From: Fusobacterium varium
GTDB lineage: Bacteria; Fusobacteriota; Fusobacteriia; Fusobacteriales; Fusobacteriaceae
Direction: 5' to 3'
NCBI GenBank assembly: GCA_002356455.1
Contig: AP017968.1
Location: 868,001 to 932,000, forward strand
DNA: 64,000 nucleotides
Positions 9,356 to 19,117 of this stretch are shown piece by piece (the stretch's first letter is position 1; every line of letters starts with the position of its first letter). The translations under genes and the position numbers were made by a program. The notes under the pieces are model-generated. The model saw only the letters and a program-made list of their open reading frames with translations, had not been told where the DNA came from and ran no database searches.

Positions 9356-11314
9356 CTATTTGGCTAACTTTTTGTTTTTAGTTGATGATTTTGTTACAGT
9401 TGTTTCTATATTTTTCCCAGTCCCTTTTTCCTTTATTCCCCCTTTTTTCTTTTCAGTCTTCTCAGTTTTTAAAAAAATTACTGTGTTTCTAGGGATATCC
9501 AATTCTATATGTTGTTCTCTATAGTTCCAGCTTTTATCAATAGGTTTGTATTTTTTCTTTTTAGCACTTCCCTTTCCACCAAACTTTTTGTCATCGCTGT
9601 TTAAGATGACATTATATATTTTATTTTCTGGTACACCAATCTTGTACTTTTTTTTGTCTTCACCAGAAAAGTTAAAAACTATGATTAAATGTTCTTTAAA
9701 ATCTTTAGTCTTTCTTAGAAAAGCAAGCATATTTTCAGTATAGTTTTCATGTTCAATCCACTCAAAAGTATCCCAGCTGTCTTCCCATAAAGATTTATCT
9801 TCAAGATAAAGTGTATTTAAAGCTTTCACATAAGTTTGTACTTCTTTGTTTCCATTGCTTTGATCTAATAAATGCCATTCAAGAGATTCATAGAATCTCC
9901 ACTCAAGACCATGGGCAAATTCATTCCCCATAAAATTTAACTTCTTTCCAGGATGAGCCATTTGATAAGAGTAAAGAGATCTTGTGTGAGCCAGTTTATC
10001 CTCATGATACCCAGGCATTTTCTCAACTATTGATTTTTTACCATGGACCACTTCATCATGAGATAAAGGGAGTACATAATTTTCAGAAAAAGCATACATA
10101 AATGAGAAAGTCAGCTTTCCATGATGTTGATATCTGAATATAGGATCTATACTAAAATATTTAAGTGTATCATTCATCCATCCCATATTCCATTTGCTGT
10201 CAAATCCTAATCCACCATCAATAGGATGTTTTGTAACATTAGGCCAGGCAGTTGAATCTTCTGCAACTACAAGAATATCAGGAAAGTCATCATGTACAAC
10301 AGAATTCAGTTCTTTAAAAAAATCTACTGCACCTAAATTTTCTTTTCCACCATATTTATTTCTTAAATCATCCTCACCATCTTTTCCATAAGAAAGATAA
10401 AGCATGTTAGCTACAGCATCCATTCTTACACCATCTATATGAAATTCTTTGAACCAGTAAGTTAGATTAGATATTAAAAAACTTTTTACCTCATTTCTTG
10501 TAACATCAAAATTACAAGTTCCCCATTCTTTATTTTCACCAATTCTTGAATCGAGATATTCATAAGTAGGAGTTCCATCAAATCTGTAAAGTCCATGAGC
10601 ATCTTTACAAAAGTGTCCAGGTACCCAATCTAAAATAACTCCAATATTATTTTTATGCATAAGATTTACAAGAAACATGAAATCTTCAGGAGTTCCATAT
10701 CTGCTTGTAACTGAATAATATCCAGTAGCCTGATATCCCCAGGAAGCATCAAGCGGATATTCGTTTATAGGCATTATTTCAATATGTGTATAGTTCATTT
10801 CTTTAAGATATTCAGCAAGCATAATAGCAGAATCTTTATAGTTTAACCATTCACCATGTATTCCTCTTTTCCATGATCCTAAATGAACTTCATATATGTT
10901 AATAGGCTTATCCAGACCAGTAGTTCTTTTATTTAACCATCTTTTGTCTGCCCATTTGAATTTTGGAATGCCATAAACAATAGATGCTGTATTAGGTCTC
11001 ATTTCAGAATAGAAAGCATAAGGATCAGCTTTCATTTCTATTCTTCCATCAGCACCTTCTATCTTATATTTATATTTTTCTAATTTTTTAAGATTTGGTA
11101 TTTCAAGTTCCCATATTCCTTCATTATTTATTCTTTTCATTATATGTTCATTGCCAATCCAATTGTTAAAGTCTCCAACAACAGCAACCGATTTAGCATG
11201 AGGTGCCCATACTCTGAATATAACTGAATTTTTAGTTAAATGTGCTCCCATATAGTTATACGCTTCTCTGTGCTCTCCTCTGTGAAAAAGGTACACATCC
11301 AATTCGTGCTCCAT
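9356..11314 (-). CDS. glgB: 1,4-alpha-glucan branching enzyme
   Basis: Introduces alpha-1,6 branches into glycogen. It has an N-terminal CBM48 module (residues about 20-110) and a GH13 barrel with catalytic residues in GVRMDAVANMLY (Asp nucleophile), VVAEDSTAWP (Glu acid/base) and LSHDEVVHG (Asp). The C-terminal domain ends in a Lys-rich tail. The ATG at 11314 is chosen because AAGGAGGTGC is 9 bases upstream; an in-frame start at 11341 would place the ribosome site inside the gene. 652 residues. It lies between glgP and glgC in the operon. Confidence 0.95.
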   Translation of the reverse strand: MEHELDVYLFHRGEHREAYNYMGAHLTKNSVIFRVWAPHAKSVAVVGDFNNWIGNEHIMKRINNEGIWELEIPNLKKLEKYKYKIEGADGRIEMKADPYAFYSEMRPNTASIVYGIPKFKWADKRWLNKRTTGLDKPINIYEVHLGSWKRGIHGEWLNYKDSAIMLAEYLKEMNYTHIEIMPINEYPLDASWGYQATGYYSVTSRYGTPEDFMFLVNLMHKNNIGVILDWVPGHFCKDAHGLYRFDGTPTYEYLDSRIGENKEWGTCNFDVTRNEVKSFLISNLTYWFKEFHIDGVRMDAVANMLYLSYGKDGEDDLRNKYGGKENLGAVDFFKELNSVVHDDFPDILVVAEDSTAWPNVTKHPIDGGLGFDSKWNMGWMNDTLKYFSIDPIFRYQHHGKLTFSFMYAFSENYVLPLSHDEVVHGKKSIVEKMPGYHEDKLAHTRSLYSYQMAHPGKKLNFMGNEFAHGLEWRFYESLEWHLLDQSNGNKEVQTYVKALNTLYLEDKSLWEDSWDTFEWIEHENYTENMLAFLRKTKDFKEHLIIVFNFSGEDKKKYKIGVPENKIYNVILNSDDKKFGGKGSAKKKKYKPIDKSWNYREQHIELDIPRNTVIFLKTEKTEKKKGGIKEKGTGKNIETTVTKSSTKNKKLAK

Positions 11315-11360
11315 TTTAAAACTGCACCTCCTTAATAACAAAGATGTTATATGAACCAGC

Positions 11361-13742
11361 CTATAGTTTAGCTGGTTCTATATGCCATATTTCATCTGCA
11401 TATTCTTTTATAGTTCTGTCAGATGAGAATTTCCCTGCATTTGCAATGTTCATAAGCTGTTTTTTAGCCCATCCCATTCTATCTCTGTATTCTTTATTGA
11501 TTGTTTTTTGAGCTTTTCTATATGCTTCAAAATCTTCCAGTACAAAGTATTGATCTGCCTGCTGCCATGGAGCATTTTCCATAAGAGATCTATGAATGTT
11601 TCCATAAATTCCTGTTCCAAGATCATTAAAAGTTCCATCAATTAATGAATCAACTATTTTTTTAAGTCCTTCTACATTATTGTATGGAACATGAGGATCA
11701 TATCCTTTAGTTCTCATTTCTTCAATTTCATTAACTTTTAGTCCAAAAATATAGTTATTTTCTATCCCTGCTTCTTCTACAATTTCCACATTAGCTCCAT
11801 CTAAAGTTCCAATAGTTAAAGCACCATTCAGCATAAACTTCATATTTCCAGTTCCAGAAGCTTCTTTTCCTGCTGTGGATATCTGTTCAGAAATATCTGC
11901 TGCTGGGAATAATTTTTCAGCTACAGATACTCTGTAATTTTCAACAAATACTATTTTTAATTTTCCATTTATATCAGGATCTCTGTTTACCACTTGAGCT
12001 ACTTCATTAATAAGTCTTATTATACCCTTAGCTAAAAGATATCCTGGAGCAGCTTTTGCTCCATAAATATAAGTAACTGGATTGAACTCCATTGATGGAT
12101 TCAATTTTAATTTATGATATAGACCTATAACATGGAATATATTTAAAAGCTGTCTTTTATATTCATGAAGTCTTTTTATCTGCATATCAAATATAGAATT
12201 TGGATTGATTTCTATTCCTTGTGTATTTCTTAAATAATTTACTAATTCAATTTTTTTATCATGTTTAATCTCTAGAATTCTTTTTAAAATTCCTTCATCA
12301 TCAATATATTCTTCTAATCTTTTTAACTGGCTTAGATCAGTAATCCATTTTTCACCAAGCAATTCAGTTATCAGTTTTGCCAGTTGTGGATTTGATTGAA
12401 GCAACCATCTTCTTTGTGTTATACCATTAGTTTTATTTTGGAATCTTTCAGGGTATATTTCATACCAGTCTTTTAATTCTTTCTTTTTAAGAATTTCTGT
12501 ATGAAGAGCAGCAACTCCATTTATTGTATGGCTTCCATATATAGCAAGCCATGCCATATGAATCATATTTCCTTGTATAATAGCCATTCTTCCCTGTCTA
12601 GCTGGATCATTAGGAAATTTTTCAGCAAGGAATCCTTTCAGCTGTTCATTTATTCCCTGAGTTATTTGATATACTCTTGGAACAACTTGTTCATATAATC
12701 CAACCCACCATTTTTCAAGTGCTTCTGCTAATATAGTATGATTAGTATACGAAAAAGTTTTTTCAACTATTTCCCAAGCTTTTTCCCAAGATACTCCCTC
12801 AACATCTAAAAGTAACCTCATTAGTTCTGGAATAGCTATAACAGGATGAGTGTCATTTAATTGTATAGCTGTAAATTCAGCAAATTTATCAAAATTTCTT
12901 CCATGTATTTTTTTGAATTTTCTTAAAATGTCTTGCAATGATGCAGATACAAAGAAATACTGTTGTTTTAATCTTAATTTTTTCCCTTCATCAGTTGAGT
13001 CATTTGGATAAAGAACTCTTGATATATCTTCTGCTCTAGTTTTTTCCTGAGTGGCATGAAGATAATCCTGCTGATTGAATTTTCCAAGATCGAGATCTAT
13101 TATAGAATGAGCTTCCCATAATCTTAAAGTATTTATATTTTTAGTTCCATAACCTATTATTGGCATATCATATGGAACTGCTCTTACATTTTCATCTCCA
13201 AAACTTACTATGACTTCATCAGCTGGTCTTTCAACAGACCATACATCTCCATATTTAAGCCATGTTTCAGGTTTTTCTACTTGATATCCATCTTTAAATG
13301 ATTGATTAAAGATACCATTTCTATATCTGATACCATATCCTTGTCCTGGAAGATTAAGTGTTGCAAGTGAGTCAAGGAAACATGCAGCAAGTCTTCCTAA
13401 TCCACCATTTCCTAAAGCAGAATCTTCTTCTTCATCTTCTATTTTATTATAATCAATACCATATTCTGCCAATACTTCTTTGACTTCACCTAACAATCCA
13501 AGATTAATAAGATTATTTCCTAATGCTCTTCCCATAAGAAATTCTGCTGAAAGATAAAAAGCCTGTTTTTTTTGAGAATAAAGTTTTTTGGTTTCATACC
13601 AGTCTTCAGCAATTTCTTCCATAATAGCCTGTCCTAAAGCTCTATAGATTTCAAATTCATTAGCTTCAGTTATATCTTTACCAAAACTTATCTTTACATA
13701 TTTTTCAATTTGTTTCTTTAACTCATTTTTTTCAATTTTCAT
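11361..13742 (-). CDS. glgP: Glycogen/maltodextrin phosphorylase
   Basis: GT35 phosphorylase that releases glucose-1-phosphate from alpha-1,4-glucans using pyridoxal phosphate. The PLP region EASGTGNMKFMLNGALTIG contains the Schiff-base lysine in GNMKF. AQLNDTHPVIAIPELMR-type and RLHEYKRQLLN motifs are present. At 793 residues it has the compact bacterial size, without the N-terminal phosphorylation segment of animal enzymes. Its place between malQ and glgB couples breakdown with synthesis in one transcript, implying control at the enzyme level as well. Confidence 0.96.
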   Translation of the reverse strand: MKIEKNELKKQIEKYVKISFGKDITEANEFEIYRALGQAIMEEIAEDWYETKKLYSQKKQAFYLSAEFLMGRALGNNLINLGLLGEVKEVLAEYGIDYNKIEDEEEDSALGNGGLGRLAACFLDSLATLNLPGQGYGIRYRNGIFNQSFKDGYQVEKPETWLKYGDVWSVERPADEVIVSFGDENVRAVPYDMPIIGYGTKNINTLRLWEAHSIIDLDLGKFNQQDYLHATQEKTRAEDISRVLYPNDSTDEGKKLRLKQQYFFVSASLQDILRKFKKIHGRNFDKFAEFTAIQLNDTHPVIAIPELMRLLLDVEGVSWEKAWEIVEKTFSYTNHTILAEALEKWWVGLYEQVVPRVYQITQGINEQLKGFLAEKFPNDPARQGRMAIIQGNMIHMAWLAIYGSHTINGVAALHTEILKKKELKDWYEIYPERFQNKTNGITQRRWLLQSNPQLAKLITELLGEKWITDLSQLKRLEEYIDDEGILKRILEIKHDKKIELVNYLRNTQGIEINPNSIFDMQIKRLHEYKRQLLNIFHVIGLYHKLKLNPSMEFNPVTYIYGAKAAPGYLLAKGIIRLINEVAQVVNRDPDINGKLKIVFVENYRVSVAEKLFPAADISEQISTAGKEASGTGNMKFMLNGALTIGTLDGANVEIVEEAGIENNYIFGLKVNEIEEMRTKGYDPHVPYNNVEGLKKIVDSLIDGTFNDLGTGIYGNIHRSLMENAPWQQADQYFVLEDFEAYRKAQKTINKEYRDRMGWAKKQLMNIANAGKFSSDRTIKEYADEIWHIEPAKL

Positions 13743-13765
13743 ATTTTCTCCCTTTAATAATTTGT

Positions 13766-15280
13766 CTATCTTTTAAATTTTCTAGTTATTATCTTTATAT
13801 TATTACATAATTCATCTGTAATATATTTTTCATTGAGTCTCCATTTCCAATTTTTTCCTAATGTAGATGGAGCATTCATTCTTCCCTCTTCTCCTAAACC
13901 AATAAAGTCCTGCATTTGAGCTATAGCTATATTAGCTTTTGATGCCCATATTGCATCAATAAATCTAAGATTAATAGGAAGCCAGTAATCACTCCCGAAT
14001 TTACTGAGATAATTTTTTAAATACTCATCACAATAATGTTTAATCTCAGGAGAGATAGTTTCATACCATCCAGTCACAGTGTTGTTATCGTGGGTTCCTG
14101 TATATGCTACACAATTTTCTTCATATTTATGTGGCAGATAATCACTATCTTCTGAATCAAAAGCAAATTCAAGAACTTTCATTCCAGGAAAACTGCTTCT
14201 TTTTAAAAGTTTTTTAACTCTTTCAGTAAGAAGTCCTAAATCTTCAGCAATTATTGGAAGTTTTCCTAATCTTCTTTCAACAGCTCTGAAAAAATTCATT
14301 CCTGGACCTTTTTCCCAATGCCCTCTTACAGCAGTAGTATCTTTTGCTGGAATGCTCCAGTAAGCTTCAAAACCTCTGAAATGATCTATTCTGACAATAT
14401 CATATATTTCAAAACAATAAGCTATTCTTTTTATCCACCAGTCATAATTTGTTTTTTTAAGGTATTTCCAATCATATAGGACATTTCCCCATAATTGTCC
14501 ATCTTTACTGAAATAATCTGGAGGACATCCTGATACTCTTTTTGGTTTTTTATATTTGTCAAATTGGAATATTTTTGATTCACCCCAAGTATCAGCACTG
14601 TCTGTTGCTACAAAGATTGGAATATCACCAATTATGCTTATTCCTTTGGAATTTGCATAAGATTTCAGTCTAAACCATTGTTTATAGAAAGTATATTGCA
14701 CAAATGAAAAATAATCCATATCTTTTTTTATTCTTTCATCACTTTTATCAATTTTTTTTAGATTTCTATATTTATAATATTTAGGCCAGCTTTGCCAAGA
14801 TTTTCCAGAAAATTTTTCTTTCAATGCCATATACAGAATATAATTATCCAGCCAGTAAGCATTTTTTTCTTTAAAACTTTTTAAGTCTTTCTTTATTTCA
14901 TCATTTTTTTCAACTTTTTTCAAGAAAATTTCAAAAATATTTTTTAAAAGTTTAGTTTTTCTTTCATTTATTTGTTCATAGTCAAGATTGTTATTGTAAT
15001 TTATTTCTCTCAAAGGAGAAAGCTCTTCATCATTTATATATCCGAGTTCTATAAATTCTTCTAAATCTATAAAATATGGATTACCTGCAAAGGCTGAAAA
15101 AGATTGATAAGGGGAATCACCATATCCTGTAGGTCCCATAGGAAGTATCTGCCATAGTTTCTGCTCAGATTTTTCAAGGAAGTCTATAAATTCATATGCT
15201 TTTTTCCCAAAATCCCCTATTCCATATTCACTTGGAAGAGAAGTTATATGCATAAGTATACCACTGCTTCTTTTAAACAT
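13766..15280 (-). CDS. malQ: 4-alpha-glucanotransferase (amylomaltase)
   Basis: GH77 disproportionating enzyme that shuffles glucan segments between maltodextrins and so supplies GlgP with longer substrates. Visible motifs are HITSLPSEYGIGD at the N-terminus, DSPYQSFSAFAGNP, VRIDHFRGFEAYW (nucleophile Asp), AEDLG (acid/base Glu) and TGTHDNNT (transition-state Asp). 504 residues is normal for the family. It is the second gene of the operon, between the TrmB regulator and glgP; gaps on both sides are short. Confidence 0.95.
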   Translation of the reverse strand: MFKRSSGILMHITSLPSEYGIGDFGKKAYEFIDFLEKSEQKLWQILPMGPTGYGDSPYQSFSAFAGNPYFIDLEEFIELGYINDEELSPLREINYNNNLDYEQINERKTKLLKNIFEIFLKKVEKNDEIKKDLKSFKEKNAYWLDNYILYMALKEKFSGKSWQSWPKYYKYRNLKKIDKSDERIKKDMDYFSFVQYTFYKQWFRLKSYANSKGISIIGDIPIFVATDSADTWGESKIFQFDKYKKPKRVSGCPPDYFSKDGQLWGNVLYDWKYLKKTNYDWWIKRIAYCFEIYDIVRIDHFRGFEAYWSIPAKDTTAVRGHWEKGPGMNFFRAVERRLGKLPIIAEDLGLLTERVKKLLKRSSFPGMKVLEFAFDSEDSDYLPHKYEENCVAYTGTHDNNTVTGWYETISPEIKHYCDEYLKNYLSKFGSDYWLPINLRFIDAIWASKANIAIAQMQDFIGLGEEGRMNAPSTLGKNWKWRLNEKYITDELCNNIKIITRKFKR

Positions 15281-15291
15281 TTTTCCCCCTG

Positions 15292-16077
15292 TTATTGAAT
15301 AAAGTTTTTCTTTTCATGAAGACTGTTTATACTGATTTTTTTTTCAAAAGATTTTTCATATATCTCAGCTAACCTTGCCATATAGATATCGCTGTGTATA
15401 TGTTCTGAAATTATTTGTACATAGACTTCATTGTCTGTAAGAGTACCTATTATTTTATTACCAGTATTAGTCACTACAAAACTGTTAGAGAGATCAGCTA
15501 CCATCATTATTCTCTTTGGGTTTTTATGAGTTTCTTTTACTTCTGTTTTATGATAATATTCGATTTCTTTTCCAATATCTTCTAATTTATTAAATGAAAA
15601 TATTATAATCCTTACTCCTCTTTCAGCAGCTTCTTTTAAATCAGACTTCATTATTTCTAAATTAAAATCTGTGTTTAAATATATTTCCTTTTTTGCTTCT
15701 TTTATTATATTGTGAAGAGTATGAAGAATGTTTTCATATCCTTCTATTCTTAGATAATAATCTTTTTTTAAAGGCCTTTCTATATTTTTAAGCTGTTGCT
15801 TTATACTTTCGGCATTTTTATGAAATTTCTTTTCTATTTCTTCAAAAATCATCTCAGGTTCTTTTGCTTCATATTCTTTACTGCCATTAGGAATCATAAA
15901 AATATATCCATTTTTATATAAAGATTCTAAAGCCTGATAAACAGTGGATCTTGAGAGATTTAGTTCCTTAGCTAGCTTATAACCATTTGTTTTTCCTGAT
16001 TTAAGCAAGGTTATATAGACTATTGCTTCTGTTTTAGTGAAGCCAAAATTCATAAGTTTGTCTACCACATCTTGCAT
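15292..16077 (-). CDS. TrmB-family transcriptional regulator of the glycogen operon
   Basis: An N-terminal winged helix-turn-helix (about residues 5-70, with FTKTEAIVYITLLKSGKTNGY and SRSTVYQALESLYKNGYI) is followed by a short helical linker. A PLD-like ligand domain then contains EIYLNTDF, RGVRIIIFSF and a segment on retention of state. This is the TrmB architecture, known in archaea and some bacteria as a sugar-responsive regulator of sugar and glucan genes. The start at 16077 is favoured by GGGAGGA; an in-frame ATG exists at 16113. First gene of the operon, so it probably regulates itself and the glucan genes. The ligand is unknown. 261 residues. Confidence 0.85.
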   Translation of the reverse strand: MQDVVDKLMNFGFTKTEAIVYITLLKSGKTNGYKLAKELNLSRSTVYQALESLYKNGYIFMIPNGSKEYEAKEPEMIFEEIEKKFHKNAESIKQQLKNIERPLKKDYYLRIEGYENILHTLHNIIKEAKKEIYLNTDFNLEIMKSDLKEAAERGVRIIIFSFNKLEDIGKEIEYYHKTEVKETHKNPKRIMMVADLSNSFVVTNTGNKIIGTLTDNEVYVQIISEHIHSDIYMARLAEIYEKSFEKKISINSLHEKKNFIQ

Positions 16078-16099
16078 AACTTCCTCCCTCTGGATTTTA

Positions 16100-16121
16100 A
16101 GTAGTCCATTCATGTACTACT
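16100..16121. promoter_or_regulatory. Candidate TrmB operator palindrome
   Basis: A 22-bp interrupted dyad of form AGTAGT-n-CAT-nn-ATG-n-ACTACT lies just downstream of the predicted transcription start of the trmB operon; only four central or spacer positions break symmetry. The position suits a roadblock type of autorepression. Binding is inferred. Confidence 0.5.
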
Positions 16122-16133
16122 ATTCTTATCTTA

Positions 16134-16162
16134 ATTATACTTTATAAAGTGTATAATATCAA
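16134..16162 (-). promoter_or_regulatory. Promoter of the trmB-glg operon
   Basis: On the minus strand TTGATA (16162-16157) and TATAAT (16139-16134) are separated by exactly 17 bases. This is a near-consensus sigma70-type promoter about 57 bases before the trmB ATG. The spacer contains a perfect 12-bp palindrome, ACTTTATAAAGT (16139-16150), a plausible operator. Confidence 0.8.
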
Positions 16163-16558
16163 TAGCAATTGTAGTAAAAAAAGCTATTTTTTTCAAAAAA
16201 TATTTAGAAAAATAATTTTAATAAAAAAAGAATGACTTTTAAGAAAAATATATATGAATAACTTCTAAACAGAAATATAATTTTAGAAATTTTCTAATAG
16301 AAAAATTTGCTGTTAACTTTGTTTTTGAAATTAAAAATAAAATGAATAATTACAACAGTTCCATTACTGCAGCTTAGTAATTGTGAAAGTTAAAACTACC
16401 TTAATTACTGGAACATAAACATCTTATTTTTTATATTTTATCCACATTGTTAATTATACAAATTTTTCTTATTTTCAAATTGTTAAAATTTAATCTGATT
16501 TTTAGGCTATTCACTTAATTTATCTTTTCAGTCATTCTTAATTATTTAGATTGAATTA
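16163..16558. other. Intergenic region, no gene seen
   Basis: AT-rich spacer between the glycogen promoter and the stop codon of the flavoprotein gene. The only structure I can support is the GTTCC-bounded hairpin element at 16358-16414, which resembles one at 22488-22526. No ORF with a credible ribosome site was found. Confidence 0.5.
16358..16414. repeat. Hairpin element, copy 1 (GTTCCA ... TGGAAC)
   Basis: Outer GTTCCA (16358) and TGGAAC (16409) are complementary, and an inner AGTAATT/AATTACT pair (16376-16382, 16403-16409) can form a stem. About 28 of 40 bases of the right half match the element at 22488-22526. Both lie 3' of minus-strand genes. Confidence 0.45.
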
Positions 16559-18322
16559 TTATTTATTATCTTTTACTACATTTTGTCCAGCTATTCTTCC
16601 GAATACTGTAATATCAGCGATTGCGTCACTACCTAGACGATTAGTACCATGGATATCACCAGTGACTTCTCCAGCTCCATAAAGTCCTTTTATGATTTCT
16701 CCTTTAGTATTGATAACTCTTGCATTTTCATCAATTTTTACTCCACCCATTGTATGGTGTACAGCAGGAACAGCTTTCATGATATAGAATGGTCCTTTTG
16801 CTTCAAATGGAGCAAGTTTTCCTCTTTTATTAAATTCAAGATCTTTTCCATCTTTAGCATATTGATTATATTTTTCAACAGTTTTTTCAAGCTCAGCAGC
16901 ATCTATTCCAAAGAAATCAGCAGCCTCTTTAATAGTATTAGCTTTAACTAAAAGTTTATTATTAAATAAGTAATTCATCTCATCAGCATGATGTTCAGCT
17001 ACTCCGCTTAATTTAACCTGTGCCTCATCACAGAATTGATAAGCTGCATTTCCAGTCTGTTTTTTTATTGCCATAGAGATAACATCTCTTCTTTCTAGTT
17101 CCTCAACAAAACGTTTTCCTTCTTGATTAACAAGAATGCTTCCACCAACGAGTCTTACATCTCCAAAATAGAGAAGAGCTCCACTTATAGGATCACATGT
17201 AGGGTAGGTTTGAATAAAAGGCATATCTTCAAGCTGTGCACCTATTTTTTCAGCCATAGTTATTCCATCACCAGTTATTCCAACTGTATTAGTAGAAAGT
17301 ATATTTTCATCTACATCTTTATTATATTTAACTCTCATTTCAAGATTAGAACCAAATCCACCACTTGCCAGAATAACTCCATCTTCAGCAAGGAAAGTAT
17401 ATTCTTTGTCTTCACTTAAAGCTTTTACACCAGTAACTCTTCCTTTATCAACTATAAGTTCTACAGCAGGAGTTTCATACAATACAGGGATATTTAATTC
17501 TTCAGCTTTAGCAAGAAGTTTAGATATCATTTCAACACCAGTGGCACCTAAAGGTACAAGACTTCTTTCTACAGAGTGTCCTCCAAAAAACATCTGTCTG
17601 TCTTCAAAAGTCATATTGATGTAATCTTTCAGCCATTCAGCTCCACTTAGAGCATTATCAGCCAGAACTCTTACCAGTTTAGGATCTCCTTCATTATCTC
17701 CGCCTTTTAATATATCATTGTAAAAAGCGTCATTGCTGTCTTTTAACCCTTTTTTTACCTGCACCCAGTTGTTAGGAGCGGCATATTCTCCACCAGATAT
17801 AAGAGTATTTCCACCAGCAAAAGCCATTTTTTCAAGGACTATAACATTTTTAGCTCCATTGTTTTTAGCTTCAATAGCAGCTACAAGCCCTGCCCCTCCA
17901 GCTCCAATTACAACTACATCTTTTTTCTGAGTTTCTTTAACTAATTTTTTAGATTCTATAACAGGTTTTTTATTTAACTCTTTAAGGTCAGCTCCAGAAT
18001 TTTTAAGAGCATTTCTTACTGCAGAAGTAAGAGCTCTGCTTGTACCAGTAGCACCAGATACTCCATCAACTCTTAAAGATTGATATTTAACTATTTGTTC
18101 AGGAACCTTTTTTGCTGCTGCTTCAGAAATTATAGGAGTATCAGTATTTTTTATTACTTTTACTTCTTCGATTTTATTTTTAGAAGTTTTTACTTCTACC
18201 TTTACTTCACCTCTGTATCCTTTAGCTTCTCCAACATATGTTCCTTCTTTGAATTCAACTCCAAAAGCTGAAACTGTCAAAGCTGCACATAACATAAGAG
18301 ATAAAATTCTTTTTCTGTTCAT
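16559..18322 (-). CDS. Exported FMN-binding flavoprotein reductase (fumarate reductase/urocanate reductase-like)
   Basis: Signal peptide (MNRKRILSLMLCAALTVSAFG). Residues 25-115 form an FMN-binding domain with DGVSGATGT (86-94), the ApbE flavinylation motif with Thr94 as predicted acceptor. An FAD-binding reductase domain follows from GAGGAG (140-145) through GGNTLISGGE and HHTMGGVKID to a C-terminal NRLGSDAIAD. These resemble the soluble fumarate reductase/flavocytochrome c flavin domain, including catalytic His and Arg positions. The heme domain is absent, as in relatives that take electrons through covalent FMN. The acceptor could be fumarate, urocanate or another enoate; sequence alone does not decide. 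587 residues, apparently monocistronic. Confidence 0.87.
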   Translation of the reverse strand: MNRKRILSLMLCAALTVSAFGVEFKEGTYVGEAKGYRGEVKVEVKTSKNKIEEVKVIKNTDTPIISEAAAKKVPEQIVKYQSLRVDGVSGATGTSRALTSAVRNALKNSGADLKELNKKPVIESKKLVKETQKKDVVVIGAGGAGLVAAIEAKNNGAKNVIVLEKMAFAGGNTLISGGEYAAPNNWVQVKKGLKDSNDAFYNDILKGGDNEGDPKLVRVLADNALSGAEWLKDYINMTFEDRQMFFGGHSVERSLVPLGATGVEMISKLLAKAEELNIPVLYETPAVELIVDKGRVTGVKALSEDKEYTFLAEDGVILASGGFGSNLEMRVKYNKDVDENILSTNTVGITGDGITMAEKIGAQLEDMPFIQTYPTCDPISGALLYFGDVRLVGGSILVNQEGKRFVEELERRDVISMAIKKQTGNAAYQFCDEAQVKLSGVAEHHADEMNYLFNNKLLVKANTIKEAADFFGIDAAELEKTVEKYNQYAKDGKDLEFNKRGKLAPFEAKGPFYIMKAVPAVHHTMGGVKIDENARVINTKGEIIKGLYGAGEVTGDIHGTNRLGSDAIADITVFGRIAGQNVVKDNK

Positions 18323-18390
18323 AATTTAATCCTCCTCAAGATATTTTAGTCGCTATTGTAATTATAACTTAAATTTCATGCTTTGACAAT

Positions 18391-18421
18391 AAAAAAGAGA
18401 CGAAATGAATTATTTCGTCTC
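18391..18421 (-). terminator. Rho-independent terminator of the nitroreductase gene
   Basis: GAGACGAAAT (18397-18406) pairs with ATTTCGTCTC (18412-18421) across a 5-base loop, and on the minus strand is followed by six Ts. It begins 14 bases past the nitroreductase stop codon. Confidence 0.88.
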
Positions 18422-18434
18422 ACAATGTTAATAT

Positions 18435-19034
18435 TTATAATACTATTACTCTTTTTTCTATTGGAAGAAACTCTTTTCCAGGTGCTGGAGCAGTAGGTTT
18501 TCCAAAAGGCATCTGTGCTATAAGTTTCCAAGATTTTGGAATTCCAAATACATCTTTTACTTCATCATCAATTAGAGGATTGTAATGCTGAAGATTTGCA
18601 CCTAGTCCTTGTTCTTCCAAAAGAGACCAGACAGCAAACTGTAACATACCATTTGCCTGTTCAGCCCATACAGGAAAATTATCTCTATAAAGAGGGAATT
18701 TTTCCATAAGTTCTTTTGTTGTTCTTGTAGAATCAAAGAAAAGAACAGTCCCATATGAATCAGCTAAACCTTTGATTTTATTTTCAGTTGGCTCAAATTT
18801 TCCTGCTGGAACCACTTTGCGAAGAGTATCCATGACAATTTTCCATAATTTTTTATGATTTTCCCCATAGAGTATTACAACTCTTGCACTTTGATTGTTA
18901 AATGCAGATGGAACATGTTTTACTGCATCTTTTATTATTTCTTCTATTTTTTCTTTTGAAATAGTTGTTTCCTTAGAAAGAGTATATATAGTTCTTCTAT
19001 TTTTTAATACATCCATAAAGCTTTTATTATTCAT
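18435..19034 (-). CDS. Nitroreductase-family flavoprotein
   Basis: FMN-dependent NAD(P)H oxidoreductase of the nitroreductase fold. The N-terminal pattern KNRRTIYTLSKE and the HVPSAFNNQSARVV segment (FMN phosphate contacts) are typical. The central EQANGMLQFAVWSLLEEQGLGANLQHYNP matches the YdgI/fatty-acid-repression branch of small nitroreductases. 199 residues. Physiological substrates of this branch are poorly known; reduction of quinones or nitro compounds is the usual in vitro activity. It has its own terminator, and the next gene upstream ends about 80 bp away, so it is probably transcribed alone or with ccdA. Confidence 0.88.
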   Translation of the reverse strand: MNNKSFMDVLKNRRTIYTLSKETTISKEKIEEIIKDAVKHVPSAFNNQSARVVILYGENHKKLWKIVMDTLRKVVPAGKFEPTENKIKGLADSYGTVLFFDSTRTTKELMEKFPLYRDNFPVWAEQANGMLQFAVWSLLEEQGLGANLQHYNPLIDDEVKDVFGIPKSWKLIAQMPFGKPTAPAPGKEFLPIEKRVIVL

Positions 19035-19117
19035 AATAGTCCTCCTTTTAATACATTAACTTAAAATTTGTATATTACATTATTCAAGTAGAAACTATTA
19101 TTTCTTTTTTTTAATTA

